This document shows, one piece after another, positions 1 to 9,018 of a DNA stretch of 64,000 nucleotides. The DNA comes from Rhizobiales bacterium Ga0077537. Its GTDB lineage: Bacteria > Pseudomonadota > Alphaproteobacteria > Rhizobiales > Hyphomicrobiaceae. Position 1 is the first letter of the stretch. Each line of letters starts with the position of its first letter. The translations under genes were made by a program, and so were the position numbers. Location of the stretch: the NCBI GenBank assembly GCA_001464955.1, contig LNEM01000010.1, positions 1 through 64,000 of the forward strand, read 5' to 3'. The notes under the pieces are model-generated. The model was not told the origin of the DNA. It made no database searches and was given only the letters and a program-made list of their open reading frames with translations.

Positions 1-1109
1 AAGCCATGGTGGAGGCCTCGCAGTGGTGCGTCGACCTCGGCGAACTGCAGGGCCGCGCCTGCGAGCTGATTGCGGAGGCGACCGGAGCCGAAGCCGGATA
101 TGTGACGGCCGGTGCCGCGGCTGCCCTGATGTTGGCCACCGGGGCATGTCTCGCCGGGCTCGATCCGGCACGGATGAACCGGCTCCCAGATACAGCCGGC
201 ATGCCTGACGAAGTGATCGTCGCGCGCAGCCAGCGCAACATGTACGACCACGCAGTGGCGCAGGCTGGCGCGCGACTGATCGAAGTCGGGATACCCGACC
301 GCTTTTCCGGAGCCGGCGTGCGTGATGCGCAGATCCGGGAGTACGAGGCTGCGATAAGCGAGCGTACGGCAGCCATCCTTTTCGTGGCTCAGGGGCATGC
401 AGAGCCGCCGCTGCAGCGGATCGTCGAGCTGGCGCGTCGGCGTCGCGTACCAGTGATCGTCGATGCCGCTGCTCAGCTGCCGCCCGTCGCCAACCTGAAG
501 CGCTTCATTGCCGAGGGCGCCGACCTCGTGGCTTTCTCGGGAGGCAAGGCCCTGGGCGGTCCCCAAGCCTCCGGAATCCTCGCCGGGCGGCGCGATCTGA
601 TCCAGTCGGCCGCACTCCAGCAACTCGACCACGACACCTTCTTCGATCAGTGGAGTCCGCCCGCCAGTCTGTTCGACAAGTCACAGCTGGTCGGCCTTCC
701 CGCAAGTGGCATCGGGCGCGTTGCCAAGTGCGGCAAGGAAGAGATCGTCGGTCTCTTGACCGCGCTCAGGATCTTCCTCGAGCAGGATCACGAGCGGGAG
801 CACAAACGGCATCTCGGGGTGTGCCAGGAGATCACCACCGGCTTGCTCGGCATCCCTGGCGGAGCGGTGACGCTTGTCGAGAACAACGGCAAGGGTGTGC
901 CGGAGGTACATCTGAGTGTGGATCGGGCACGGCTCGGCTTCTCTGCGGCCGAGCTCATCAAGCGGCTGCAGGACAGCGATCCGTCCGTTCATGTCAATCA
1001 TGGCCGAGCGCGCGAGGGTGTGATCGTGATGGGCCCAACCTGCCTGAGAGACGGCGACATCGAGATCCTGATCCGGCGCGTGCGGACAGAACTTGGTGCC
1101 GCGAACTGA
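1..1109 (+). CDS. SelA-like PLP-dependent enzyme (aminotransferase fold), 5' end outside window
   Basis: The reading frame is open from the first base to a stop at 1107-1109. The visible part resembles PLP enzymes of the SelA / D-glucosaminate-6-phosphate ammonia-lyase (DgaE) type: an ELQGRA segment and an EATGAEAG stretch near the start, an IVDAAAQLP motif (PLP-contacting Asp) and VAFSGGKALGGPQ, whose Lys should form the Schiff base. These proteins are usually about 380 residues, so roughly 30 N-terminal residues should lie upstream, and the ATG at position 6 is probably internal. The substrate cannot be told from sequence; ammonia or water elimination from an amino acid or amino sugar acid is the usual chemistry. 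Family is fairly sure, exact reaction is not. Confidence 0.8.
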   Translation, partial: AMVEASQWCVDLGELQGRACELIAEATGAEAGYVTAGAAAALMLATGACLAGLDPARMNRLPDTAGMPDEVIVARSQRNMYDHAVAQAGARLIEVGIPDRFSGAGVRDAQIREYEAAISERTAAILFVAQGHAEPPLQRIVELARRRRVPVIVDAAAQLPPVANLKRFIAEGADLVAFSGGKALGGPQASGILAGRRDLIQSAALQQLDHDTFFDQWSPPASLFDKSQLVGLPASGIGRVAKCGKEEIVGLLTALRIFLEQDHEREHKRHLGVCQEITTGLLGIPGGAVTLVENNGKGVPEVHLSVDRARLGFSAAELIKRLQDSDPSVHVNHGRAREGVIVMGPTCLRDGDIEILIRRVRTELGAAN

Positions 1110-1483
1110 TGCGATACCGTAGGACCGGACATTTCGGGCTACCCGCCAGAGGGTGGGCGATCCTGCGTCCACAAGATCGGGCCTAACGCTTGCCGACAGA
1201 AAACGATGAGCGCCAATCCACGGGCACCGGACCAGCGCGACGCCACTGAGAGCAGATCTCCTGAAGCGAGCGCAGATAACGTCTGCACTACGGCGTCAAT
1301 GTCAGCTTTCTGGATTTTCGCGGACGCCGGTCCGGGCACATCAAGGGCAGGACGTCGAGACCCTCGCACGCCCGCGGCAGCGGCGTTCGCCACGAATGGT
1401 GGCGGCCGGAGCCTGTCGGCTCGGCGCGCATGTCGCTGCTTGCCGAGGCGGCAAACAGCGTCTCCTGATCATGACGGCACCTG
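1110..1483. other. Intergenic region, no gene seen
   Basis: The 374 bases separate the convergent SelA-like gene and hyuA. Short open frames exist on both strands, but none has a recognisable domain or a good ribosome binding site. A weak dyad is present at about 1149-1168 (CCCGCC / GGGTGGG). Nothing else is supportable. Confidence 0.5.
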
Positions 1484-3583
1484 TCACAGCGTGATGACGA
1501 TGTTGTCGTTCGCGTCCAGACGTGCCTCGGCCCCCGGTGCAATGAGCACGGTCGCGTCATACTCCTCGACGATGGCTGGTCCAATCAACGGCGTGCGCAA
1601 GGCGGAGCGGCCGCCGAGCACGGGCGTGTCGACCCAGCCGATATCGGTCCCGAAATAGGCCTTTCTCGGCGCCGAAGCTTTCGGCTCGGCTCGACTCATG
1701 CGCAACTGCGCCGGCATCGCGTTGCGGTCGGACCGGGCGCGACCGACGACCTGAATCGACACCAGCTCGACGGGTTCGTCGGGACCTGCGCGATGACCGT
1801 AGACGCGCTCATGCTCAGCGCCAAAGGCCTCCTCCAGCAACGCAGCCATGCGGGCATCGACCGGACCGTCAGGCACCGGCACGACCAGTTCGAAGCTCTG
1901 TCCCTTGTAGTGGAGCGCCGCGGAGCGCGAAATCTGCATCTGGCCCGCGCTGTAGCCGTCGGCCGACAGCCGTTCGCGCGCCGCCGCCGTCAGTGCCGCC
2001 CATGCCTCGGCCACCGGATCGAAGGCGCTGCCGCGCAGCAGGCGACGGAACGTGCGCGCGAAATGATACTCGACATCGGCGTACAGCAGCCCGAACGAGG
2101 AGAAGAGGCCAGCGGCTGGCGGCACGATGATCTGCCTGATCCCGAGCGCTTGCGCCAGGCCGCACGCAAACAACGGCCCATTGCCGCCGAACGCGAACAA
2201 GGCGAACTCGCGGGGATCGCGTCCGCGCTCGGTCGACACGGCCCGCAGCGCCCGTATCATGTTCGACGCGGCGATCCGATGCGCGCCCAGCGCCGCCTGC
2301 TCGACGGAGAGGCCCAGCGGCAGGGCAATTTCGCGCTCGTAGGCCGCGCGCGACAGCGACGCGTCGATGCGCAGCGCGCCGCCGACCAGATGCTGCGGAT
2401 TGAGATAGCCGAGCACGACGTTGGCGTCCGTCACGGTCGGGATCTTGCCGCCCTGATCGTAGCAGACCGGCCCGGGCGATGCGCCGGCACTGTCGGGGCC
2501 GACCTGCATGGCGCCGCCGGCGTCGATGCGCACATGACTGCCGCCGCCGGCGCCGATCTCGGCGAGGTCAACTGCCGGCACCTTGAGGATGTAGCCGGCG
2601 CCCGTGAGAAGGCGCGAGCCGGCCATGATGCCGGCGCCGACGGACTGCTCCTGCGCGCGCATCACCTGGCCGCCTTCGACCATGCAGGCCTTGGCGGTCG
2701 TACCGCCCATGTCGAAGGTGATGATCTTGTCGAACCCGCGCACACGCGCCAGCTTCTCGGCGCCGACGACACCGCCGGCGGGCCCGGACTCGATGATGTT
2801 CATCGGCCGCTCGGCGGCAGCCCGGTCGGTGGTGAGGCCACCATTCGATTGCATCAGAAGAACGCGCGCGGGGATGCCGCTGGCGTCAAGGCCCTTGCGC
2901 AACGCTGAAAGGTAGGTCGCGACGATCGGCATGACGTAGGCATTGATGACCGTCGTCGATGTGCGCTCATATTCCTTGATCTCCGGGAGGACCTCGCAGG
3001 AGATCGACACCGGGAGGTCCGGCGCCAGACGCGCCAGCACCGCCTTGATCTCGTACTCGTGCGTGGGATTGACGAACGAGTTCAGCAGGCACACCGCGAT
3101 CGTGTCGACGCGCTCGGCCAGAAGTGCCCGGACCTGCGTCTCGGCATCGACCACGTCCATCGGGCGTTCGATGTTGCCGTGGGCGTCGATACGTTCGTCG
3201 ACCACCCGGCGCAGGTATCGCTCGACCAGGGGCGGTGGCTTTTCCCAGCTCATGTCGTAAAGGCGCGGCATACGCAATGTGCGCAGCTCGAGCACGTCCC
3301 GAAAGCCCTTGGTCGTGATCAGGCCGACGCGAGCGCCTTTCTGCTCGAGGATGGCGTTCGAGGCAACGGTCGTGCCGTGCCGGATCTCGTGAATGTCGCC
3401 GCCGCCGAGGCCGCACTCGGCGAAAACCTGCGCCAGCCCTTCGACGATCGCGGCAGCGTAGTTGCCGACGTTGGATGAAATCTTCTTGGTGTGGATCGTA
3501 CCGTCGTTACCCAACAACACGATGTCCGTGAAGGTGCCGCCGATGTCCACGCCGACGAGATAGCTTGAGGTGCCCTGGCTCAT
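1484..3583 (-). CDS. hyuA: Hydantoinase/oxoprolinase family protein, HyuA-type (699 aa)
   Basis: Large ATP-dependent amidohydrolase subunit related to N-methylhydantoinase A, 5-oxoprolinase and the beta subunit of acetone carboxylase. The N-terminus carries the ASKHA phosphate loop GVDIGGTFTDIVLLG (about residues 11-25), then HGTTVASNAI and, in the middle, ITFDMGGTTAKA, a second nucleotide-binding element; the C-terminal part ends in the family's EEYDATVLI segment. The frame is open far upstream, but the start at 3583 (MSQGTSSYLVG) is chosen because it follows a GGCGGAG site and lies 5 bases after the hyuB stop, giving the usual 700-residue length. It should work as a complex with the preceding HyuB. 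The substrate (hydantoin, oxoproline, a lactam or a ketone to be carboxylated) is not determined. Confidence 0.9.
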   Translation of the reverse strand: MSQGTSSYLVGVDIGGTFTDIVLLGNDGTIHTKKISSNVGNYAAAIVEGLAQVFAECGLGGGDIHEIRHGTTVASNAILEQKGARVGLITTKGFRDVLELRTLRMPRLYDMSWEKPPPLVERYLRRVVDERIDAHGNIERPMDVVDAETQVRALLAERVDTIAVCLLNSFVNPTHEYEIKAVLARLAPDLPVSISCEVLPEIKEYERTSTTVINAYVMPIVATYLSALRKGLDASGIPARVLLMQSNGGLTTDRAAAERPMNIIESGPAGGVVGAEKLARVRGFDKIITFDMGGTTAKACMVEGGQVMRAQEQSVGAGIMAGSRLLTGAGYILKVPAVDLAEIGAGGGSHVRIDAGGAMQVGPDSAGASPGPVCYDQGGKIPTVTDANVVLGYLNPQHLVGGALRIDASLSRAAYEREIALPLGLSVEQAALGAHRIAASNMIRALRAVSTERGRDPREFALFAFGGNGPLFACGLAQALGIRQIIVPPAAGLFSSFGLLYADVEYHFARTFRRLLRGSAFDPVAEAWAALTAAARERLSADGYSAGQMQISRSAALHYKGQSFELVVPVPDGPVDARMAALLEEAFGAEHERVYGHRAGPDEPVELVSIQVVGRARSDRNAMPAQLRMSRAEPKASAPRKAYFGTDIGWVDTPVLGGRSALRTPLIGPAIVEEYDATVLIAPGAEARLDANDNIVITL

Positions 3584-3588
3584 GATGA

Positions 3589-5385
3589 TCACTCCGCCGC
3601 CCGCTCGAGTGGCGAGATCTCTTCGCGCTGTACCTTCGGCACCTCTGTCCAATTGCGTTTCAGACGGATCGCAGCACGGGCGCGTTCGGTCGCGGTCTGA
3701 TTGATCGTCCACGTCGCCGTGTCGACCAGGACACCATAGTCGGCCGCAGCCTTGGCAGCAGACAGCAGCTCGTTGCGGATATCGCGCAGGACGAGTTGCG
3801 GATCGCGTTCGAGGGGATCGCCCCAGCCGCCGCCTCCGGGATGCACATGCCGGAAGACCTCGCCCTTCCTGAAATCGCGGGTGAGTTTCGACGGGAGCGG
3901 GACACAGTCCGTCGCCGGGTTCAGATAGTTCTCGCTCGCGACGCCGGGACTGCCGCCGTAGAGGCCGAACGGGCGAAACGTCTTGCGGTCGGAGCGCACC
4001 TGCAAGGTCGCATCCTCGGTGTTGAGCCGATAATCGCGCATGTAAGGGACGCCACCACGCCATTTGCCGGCGCCGGCCTTGTCGGGGACGAATTCGAAGG
4101 CCAGCACCGAGATCGGCTGCTCGGCCTCGGTCACCTCGACCGATGGAAGCGCCATGTTGGCGAACATGTGGCTGTTGCCATCGAGGCCGTCAGCCCAGGG
4201 ACGGGCGCCCCAAGCTCCGCACGTGAAGTCGACGTAGACGAACGGTGTGCGGTCCGGATAGTAGCCGCCGACCGAAATGCCCGTGTTGCCACCGTCGCCC
4301 GCCGCCTTGACCTTCTCCGGGAGCATCATGGCCAGCGCGCCGAACATGCAATCGACCATGCGAAATCCGGTCAGACCACGCGCGGCGCAGGCTGCCGGCA
4401 GCACGCCATTGCCGACCGTGCCTGGCGGGCAGATGACCTCGATGGCGCGGAACACGCCCTCGTTGTTCGGGATGTTGGGTGGCAGCACCGAGCGAATGGC
4501 GCAGTAGGAGGCGGACTTGGTGTAGGACAGCGTATTGTTGATCGCGCCGCGCACCTGCGGATTGGTGCCTGTCCAATCGACGATCATGCTATCGCCGGAC
4601 TTGCGCAAGGTCACGAACAGGCGGATCGGCTTGCCGAAATCGACGCCGTCGTCGTCGATCCAGTCCTCGAAGGTCCACTCTCCATCGGGCAGGTCGCGCA
4701 AGGCCGCCCGCGTCAAACGCTCGGCGTAGTCGATGGTCTCGTCCAGCATGCGTTTGGTCATGCCGGGGCCCCACTTCGCCACGACGTCAGCGAACTGGAC
4801 TTCGGCGGTATGGCAGGCGGCGAGCTGGGCACGCAGGTCCCCGAACACCATCACCGGCACGCGGACGTTCTTCTCGATGATGGTCATCAGCGTCTTGTTG
4901 AGGACGCCTTTGTCGTAGAGCTTCATCGGAGCGATGCGCAGCCCTTCGGCATAAATCTCCGTCGAGTCCGACGCATTGGAGCCGGCAACGCGACCGCCGA
5001 CATCCGTGTGATGGCAAACAGTGCAAGCGAAGGCGAGCCGCTCGCCCTCGTGATAAAGCGGCTTGAAGACGAAAATGTCCGGCAGATGCATGCCGCCGTC
5101 GAAGGGGTCGTTCATGATGAAGACGTCACCGTCGGCCATGTCGTCGCGAAAGTGCCGCATGACGGCTTCGAGGGCGGTGGGCGTGGAGCCGAGATGGCCG
5201 GGCAGGGTCAAGCCCTGGGCGGCGAGACGGCCGTCACCGTCGGCAAAGCCCGTCGAATAGTCCATGTTGTCCTTCAGGACCGCTGAATAGGTCGTGCGGA
5301 AGATCGTCAGTGCCATCTCGTCGGCAATGGAAAACACGGCGTTCTTGAACAGCTCGAAATCGATCGGATCGACGGGCGTCTTCAC
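3589..5385 (-). CDS. hyuB: Hydantoinase B/oxoprolinase family protein, HyuB-type (598 aa)
   Basis: Partner subunit of the HyuA protein encoded directly downstream. The family pattern is clear: DPIDFELFKN near the start, then a Tyr-Ser-Thr-Gly (YSTG) segment, VFIMNDPFDGGMHLPDI (about residues 89-105), VCHHTDVGG (about residues 121-129) and the C-terminal glycine cluster HPGGGGWGDPLERDP. The start is a GTG at 5385 preceded by GGAGGA with 8 bases spacing. Pairs of this kind hydrolyse cyclic amides with ATP, or carboxylate ketones; sequence alone does not separate these. It is the first gene of a two-gene minus-strand operon, divergent from the aldehyde dehydrogenase gene, so a shared substrate is plausible but inferred. 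Confidence 0.9.
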   Translation of the reverse strand: MKTPVDPIDFELFKNAVFSIADEMALTIFRTTYSAVLKDNMDYSTGFADGDGRLAAQGLTLPGHLGSTPTALEAVMRHFRDDMADGDVFIMNDPFDGGMHLPDIFVFKPLYHEGERLAFACTVCHHTDVGGRVAGSNASDSTEIYAEGLRIAPMKLYDKGVLNKTLMTIIEKNVRVPVMVFGDLRAQLAACHTAEVQFADVVAKWGPGMTKRMLDETIDYAERLTRAALRDLPDGEWTFEDWIDDDGVDFGKPIRLFVTLRKSGDSMIVDWTGTNPQVRGAINNTLSYTKSASYCAIRSVLPPNIPNNEGVFRAIEVICPPGTVGNGVLPAACAARGLTGFRMVDCMFGALAMMLPEKVKAAGDGGNTGISVGGYYPDRTPFVYVDFTCGAWGARPWADGLDGNSHMFANMALPSVEVTEAEQPISVLAFEFVPDKAGAGKWRGGVPYMRDYRLNTEDATLQVRSDRKTFRPFGLYGGSPGVASENYLNPATDCVPLPSKLTRDFRKGEVFRHVHPGGGGWGDPLERDPQLVLRDIRNELLSAAKAAADYGVLVDTATWTINQTATERARAAIRLKRNWTEVPKVQREEISPLERAAE

Positions 5386-5875
5386 GCGAGTTCTCCTCCG
5401 GCGGCAGTTGGCATGCTTCCGGTCGTCACGCTACACCGCGCGTCCTCCGACTGTCACGGCCGGCGCCGCGACACAGCCACCCAGGATCTACCGACGCATT
5501 TCCGTATCGGCGGCCCCTGGCGTCGACAGCGCGCATGCCGAGGCCGGGTTGGGCTTGATCGCGGCATCTCGCAATCAAGAAGGTGGCGATGACGACGCGC
5601 CGGCGAACACCTTCCACATGATACCGAACTCCGCCCAAGGCGCCACGGCCAGTTCCTTGGTTCGGACGAACGTCCGCAGCATCAGCCGAAGGGCGATGAC
5701 CGTCGTGCGGCAACCGCCATATGCTCGATGGGCCTTATCGATCACCGCGAGCTCCGCTCGCGAAAGAGGCGTGCTGCATCGTGCGTGGTGGAGGCCAGTG
5801 ACCGGCGGCCGATTGACTTGGGCTGCCGGCTGTGCTCGCACTTCCGGCAGCCCAATAGCACCAGAGGACAGTTCC
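5386..5875. promoter_or_regulatory. Divergent intergenic region between hyuB and aldehyde dehydrogenase
   Basis: 490 bases with no convincing gene. It must hold the promoters of both the hyuBA operon (leftward) and the aldehyde dehydrogenase operon (rightward). A strong inverted repeat lies at 5818-5855 (listed separately) and a weaker CTTGAT / ATCAAG dyad at about 5553-5579. Open frames crossing this region are extensions of the flanking genes or antisense shadows. I could not assign -35/-10 boxes with confidence. Confidence 0.5.
5818..5855 (+). promoter_or_regulatory. 38-bp near-perfect palindrome in aldehyde dehydrogenase leader
   Basis: Perfect 12-base arms TTGGGCTGCCGG (5818-5829) and CCGGCAGCCCAA (5844-5855) flank a 14-base centre that itself contains GTG...CAC. 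The element ends 20 bases before the ATG at 5876 and just upstream of the AGAGGA ribosome binding site. It could be an operator for a dimeric regulator or an RNA hairpin controlling translation. The symmetry is seen directly; the function is inferred. Confidence 0.6.
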
Positions 5876-7306
5876 ATGGCCAGCAAGCACGCGCTCGAGT
5901 TCTACATCGGCGGGGCGTGGGTCGCGCCAGTCGAAGCGCGGACCATCGACGTCATCGATCCGGCGACCGAGACCCCGCTTGGCAAGGTGGCTCTCGGGAG
6001 CTCGGCCGACGTCGACAAGGCCGTCGCGGCGGCCCGGACGGCGTTCGACACATTCAGCCGGACGAGCGTCGAAGAGCGGATGGATCTCCTCGGGCGGATC
6101 GCGGACGTCTACAAGAAGCGCTTCACCGAGATGGGGCAGACCATCAGCGCGGAGATGGGGGCGCCGATCTCGTTCGCGACCCGGTTCCAGGCTGGCGCCG
6201 GCATGGGGCACTTCCGCGTCGCCCGCGACCTGCTCAAGGATTTCCATTTCGTCGAGCGTGACGGGGCGACCGAGATCGTGCGCGAACCGATCGGCGTCAT
6301 CGGCATGATCACGCCTTGGAATTGGCCTGCGAACCAGATCTGCTGCAAGGTTGCAGCGGCGATCGCGGCCGGTTGCACGATGGTGCTGAAGCCTTCGGAG
6401 GTGGCTCCCTATTCGGCTCTGCTCATCGCGGAGATCCTCGAGGAAGCGGGCGTGCCGAAGGGCGTGTTCAACCTCGTCAACGGCGATGCCGCCGTCGGGC
6501 AGGCCATCGCCGCGCATCCGGGCATCGACTGCGTCTCGTTCACGGGCTCGACGCGGGCCGGCATCGACGTCGCGATCCGTGCGGCGCCGACCGTCAAGCG
6601 CGTCGGACAGGAACTCGGCGGCAAGTCGGCCAACATCATTCTCGACGACGAGAACTTCGAGAAGGCGGTCGTCGAGGGCGTGAAGCTCTGCTTCCGCAAC
6701 TCCGGCCAATCGTGCAACGCGCCGACGCGGATGCTGGTGCCGCGCTCGCGCATGGCGGAGGCCGCCGCCCTCGCCAAAGGCGTGGCCGAAGTGATGAAGG
6801 TCGGCTCGCCGGCCGATCCGGCAACGGAGATGGGTCCCGTCGTCTCGGAAGTGCAGTGGTCGAAGATTCAGGCGCTGATCGAGAGCGGGGCCAAGGACGG
6901 CGCCGAGACCGTGGCCGGTGGACCAGGGCGGCCGGCAGGGCTCGAGAAGGGCTATTACGTCAAGCCGACCGTGTTCGCGGGTGTGACGCCGGCCATGACC
7001 GTCGCGCGGGAGGAGATCTTCGGGCCGGTGCTCGCGATCATGGCCTACGACAGCACGGATCAGGCCGTCGAGATCGCGAACGACCACCCGTTCGGGCTCG
7101 CGGCCTACGTCTCGGGCGCCGATGCGGCCAAGGCCACGGCCATCGCGCGACGGCTTCGGGCGGGCATGGTGACGGTCAATCTCGCACCGGCCGATCCGAA
7201 GGCGCCGTTCGGCGGCTACCGCCAGTCGGGCAATGGCCGTGAGTGGGGCCGCTTCGGCATCGAGGAGTACCTCGAGACCAAGGCGGTGCTCGGCGCGGCG
7301 GCGTAG
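5876..7306 (+). CDS. Aldehyde dehydrogenase family protein (476 aa)
   Basis: NAD(P)-dependent oxidation of an aldehyde to a carboxylic acid in the cytoplasm. The protein has standard ALDH length and motifs: TPWNWP substrate/cofactor channel segment, KPSEVAP, FTGSTRAG for the cofactor, QELGGKSAN with the general base Glu246, and SGQSCNAP with catalytic Cys280, then EEIFGPVL and a C-terminal GGYRQSGNGRE. The start at 5876 (MASKHALEF) follows AGAGGA; the longer open frame upstream is intergenic. It heads a plus-strand operon with the amidohydrolase gene 27 bases downstream. Substrate unknown; members of this subgroup often act on small aliphatic or semialdehyde substrates. Confidence 0.93.
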   Translation: MASKHALEFYIGGAWVAPVEARTIDVIDPATETPLGKVALGSSADVDKAVAAARTAFDTFSRTSVEERMDLLGRIADVYKKRFTEMGQTISAEMGAPISFATRFQAGAGMGHFRVARDLLKDFHFVERDGATEIVREPIGVIGMITPWNWPANQICCKVAAAIAAGCTMVLKPSEVAPYSALLIAEILEEAGVPKGVFNLVNGDAAVGQAIAAHPGIDCVSFTGSTRAGIDVAIRAAPTVKRVGQELGGKSANIILDDENFEKAVVEGVKLCFRNSGQSCNAPTRMLVPRSRMAEAAALAKGVAEVMKVGSPADPATEMGPVVSEVQWSKIQALIESGAKDGAETVAGGPGRPAGLEKGYYVKPTVFAGVTPAMTVAREEIFGPVLAIMAYDSTDQAVEIANDHPFGLAAYVSGADAAKATAIARRLRAGMVTVNLAPADPKAPFGGYRQSGNGREWGRFGIEEYLETKAVLGAAA

Positions 7307-7333
7307 TCGCATCGGGTGGCTCGGGAGGCCGGC

Positions 7334-8260
7334 GTGAGCGACGACGACATCGCGATCGTGGATGCCCACCATCACCTATGGGATCTGTCGCTCGGCGCCC
7401 AGCCGTGGCTCACCGAGCCGCCTTGGATTCCGTTCCGGTATGGGGACTATGGGCCGATCCGGCGCGATTTCCTGCAGGCCGATTATCGCCGCGCGACCGG
7501 CCGACATCGTGTCGTCGCGACGGTGACGATGGAAGCCGAGTGGGCCGAGGCGCGGCTGGTCGACGAGACGGACTGGACGTACCGGCAGCATCAGGCCGAC
7601 ACGACGCTGCCGGCGGCACATGTGGCGCGGACGTTCCTTCACGCCCCCGGGGCCGCCGACCAGATCGCACGCCAGGCCGCGTGCCCGATCGTGCGCGGCA
7701 TCCGGCACAAGCCGACGGCGGCCCCCTCGCCCGACCGGATCGAACCAAATGCCCCGGGCGGGCTCGGTGACCCCTGGTGGCGGCGCGGTTATGCGGCGCT
7801 CGCGCGGAACGGGTTGCATTTCGAGTTGCAGGCACCGTGGTGGCATGTGGACGAGCTTCTCGGCCTCGTGGCCGCGCACCCCGAGACGACGGTGGTGATC
7901 AATCACGCGTTCCTTCCCGCTGATCGTTCTCCCGAGGCCATGGCGGGCTGGGGTCGCGCCATCCGGCGGGCGGCCGAGGCACCGCAGACGATCATGAAAA
8001 TCTCCGGCATCGGCGTCCCCGGTGAGCCGTGGAGTGTCGACTTGCAGCAGCCTGTCGTGGAGGCACTGATCGAGTCGTTCGGGCCGTCGCGCGCGATGTT
8101 CGCCTCGAACTTTCCCGTCGACGGGCTCACCGGGTCTTTCGAGGAGATCTTCACGGTCTACAAGGCCGTCACGCACGGGTTGCCGGAAGCGGACCGCCGC
8201 GCGCTCTTTCACGATACCGCCTGCCGGGTCTACCGTATCGGGCACACGGCCAACGTCTGA
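7334..8260 (+). CDS. Amidohydrolase family (amidohydro-rel, TIM-barrel) protein (308 aa)
   Basis: Metal-dependent hydrolase or lactonase of the PF04909 type. The N-terminal IVDAHHHLWD carries the HxH metal ligands; VVINHAFLP and the MFASNFPVDG motif with its late Asp complete the expected pattern of the 2-pyrone-4,6-dicarboxylate hydrolase / L-fuconolactonase-like group. A GTG at 7334 is chosen because GGGAGG lies 6 bases upstream; a GTG at 7316 would add six residues but has no such site. It lies between the aldehyde dehydrogenase and cyclase genes in one transcription unit. A lactone or cyclic amide substrate is likely but not proven. Confidence 0.87.
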   Translation: MSDDDIAIVDAHHHLWDLSLGAQPWLTEPPWIPFRYGDYGPIRRDFLQADYRRATGRHRVVATVTMEAEWAEARLVDETDWTYRQHQADTTLPAAHVARTFLHAPGAADQIARQAACPIVRGIRHKPTAAPSPDRIEPNAPGGLGDPWWRRGYAALARNGLHFELQAPWWHVDELLGLVAAHPETTVVINHAFLPADRSPEAMAGWGRAIRRAAEAPQTIMKISGIGVPGEPWSVDLQQPVVEALIESFGPSRAMFASNFPVDGLTGSFEEIFTVYKAVTHGLPEADRRALFHDTACRVYRIGHTANV

Positions 8261-8269
8261 GGGAGCCCC

Positions 8270-8938
8270 ATGCGCATCATCGATCTCAGTATGCCCATCT
8301 CCGACGCGCATCCGCGCTGGAAGACGGACGTGTCCTTCAAGGGCGATATCGCGAACGGCGACACGGCCCGCGTCACATGGCTCACCGTGTCGTGCCACGC
8401 CTTCAGCCATGTCGATGCGCGCCGGCACATGTTCCTTGATGGCGCGACCATCGAGGCGACACCGCTCGGCGATGTGGTCGGGCACGCGGCCGTCATCGAT
8501 CTCATGGACGTGAAGCCCATGGAGGAGATCGGGGCGGAGCGGCTCGCGGCGCGGGCGGGGCATCTGGAGGCGGGGGGCATCGCGCTCTTCAAGACCGGCT
8601 GGGACCGGCATCGCTCGCCCTATACGAAGGAGTTCTGGCTCGACGCGCCGTGGCTCGACCGGTCGGCGGCGGACTGGCTGCTGCGGTCGGGCATCAGGAC
8701 GGTCGCCTACGATTTTCCGCAGGACCATGCGATCCGGCTGTCGCTTTCCGGCAAGAAGAGCCCGCTCGCCGACATGACCACGCACGACGTCCTGCTCCGG
8801 GCCGGCGTCAACATGATCGAGTATGTGGTGAACACGGCCGAGATCAGCGCCGACCGGGTCTTCTTCTCGGCTGCGCCGCTCAAGATCCCCGGGGCTGACG
8901 GCGCGCCGGCCCGTATCTACTGCATCGAAGGCCTTTGA
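8270..8938 (+). CDS. Cyclase family protein, kynurenine-formamidase-like (222 aa)
   Basis: Metal-dependent hydrolase of the PF04199 cyclase family (KynB, isatin hydrolase relatives). It begins with RIIDLSMPI and has SCHAFSHVDARRHM, a variant of the HxGTHxDxPxH metal-binding motif, followed by VVGHAAVIDL and a downstream GGIALFKTGW segment. Length is right for the family. The ATG is preceded by GGGAG and lies 10 bases after the amidohydrolase stop. Such enzymes hydrolyse N-formyl or cyclic amide bonds. The pairing with the amidohydrolase, ALDH and monooxygenase suggests stepwise opening of a ring compound, which is inference. Confidence 0.87.
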   Translation: MRIIDLSMPISDAHPRWKTDVSFKGDIANGDTARVTWLTVSCHAFSHVDARRHMFLDGATIEATPLGDVVGHAAVIDLMDVKPMEEIGAERLAARAGHLEAGGIALFKTGWDRHRSPYTKEFWLDAPWLDRSAADWLLRSGIRTVAYDFPQDHAIRLSLSGKKSPLADMTTHDVLLRAGVNMIEYVVNTAEISADRVFFSAAPLKIPGADGAPARIYCIEGL

Positions 8939-9018
8939 CCGGCATCAAGGCGACGCTTGAAGGCGTGCTGCCGATGCGCTGAACTGCCGGCAGACAAAAC
9001 AACATCTGGGAGAGAGAC

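Noticed and set aside
1139-1393. 84-codon minus-strand frame in the first intergenic region
   Set aside because: No ribosome binding site, no family, and overlapping frames are equally open.
1793-2908. 371-codon plus-strand frame over hyuA
   Set aside because: Antisense shadow of a clear HyuA gene, without motifs or a ribosome binding site.
3796-5286. 496-codon plus-strand frame over hyuB
   Set aside because: Antisense shadow with low-information composition; the minus-strand HyuB is unmistakable.
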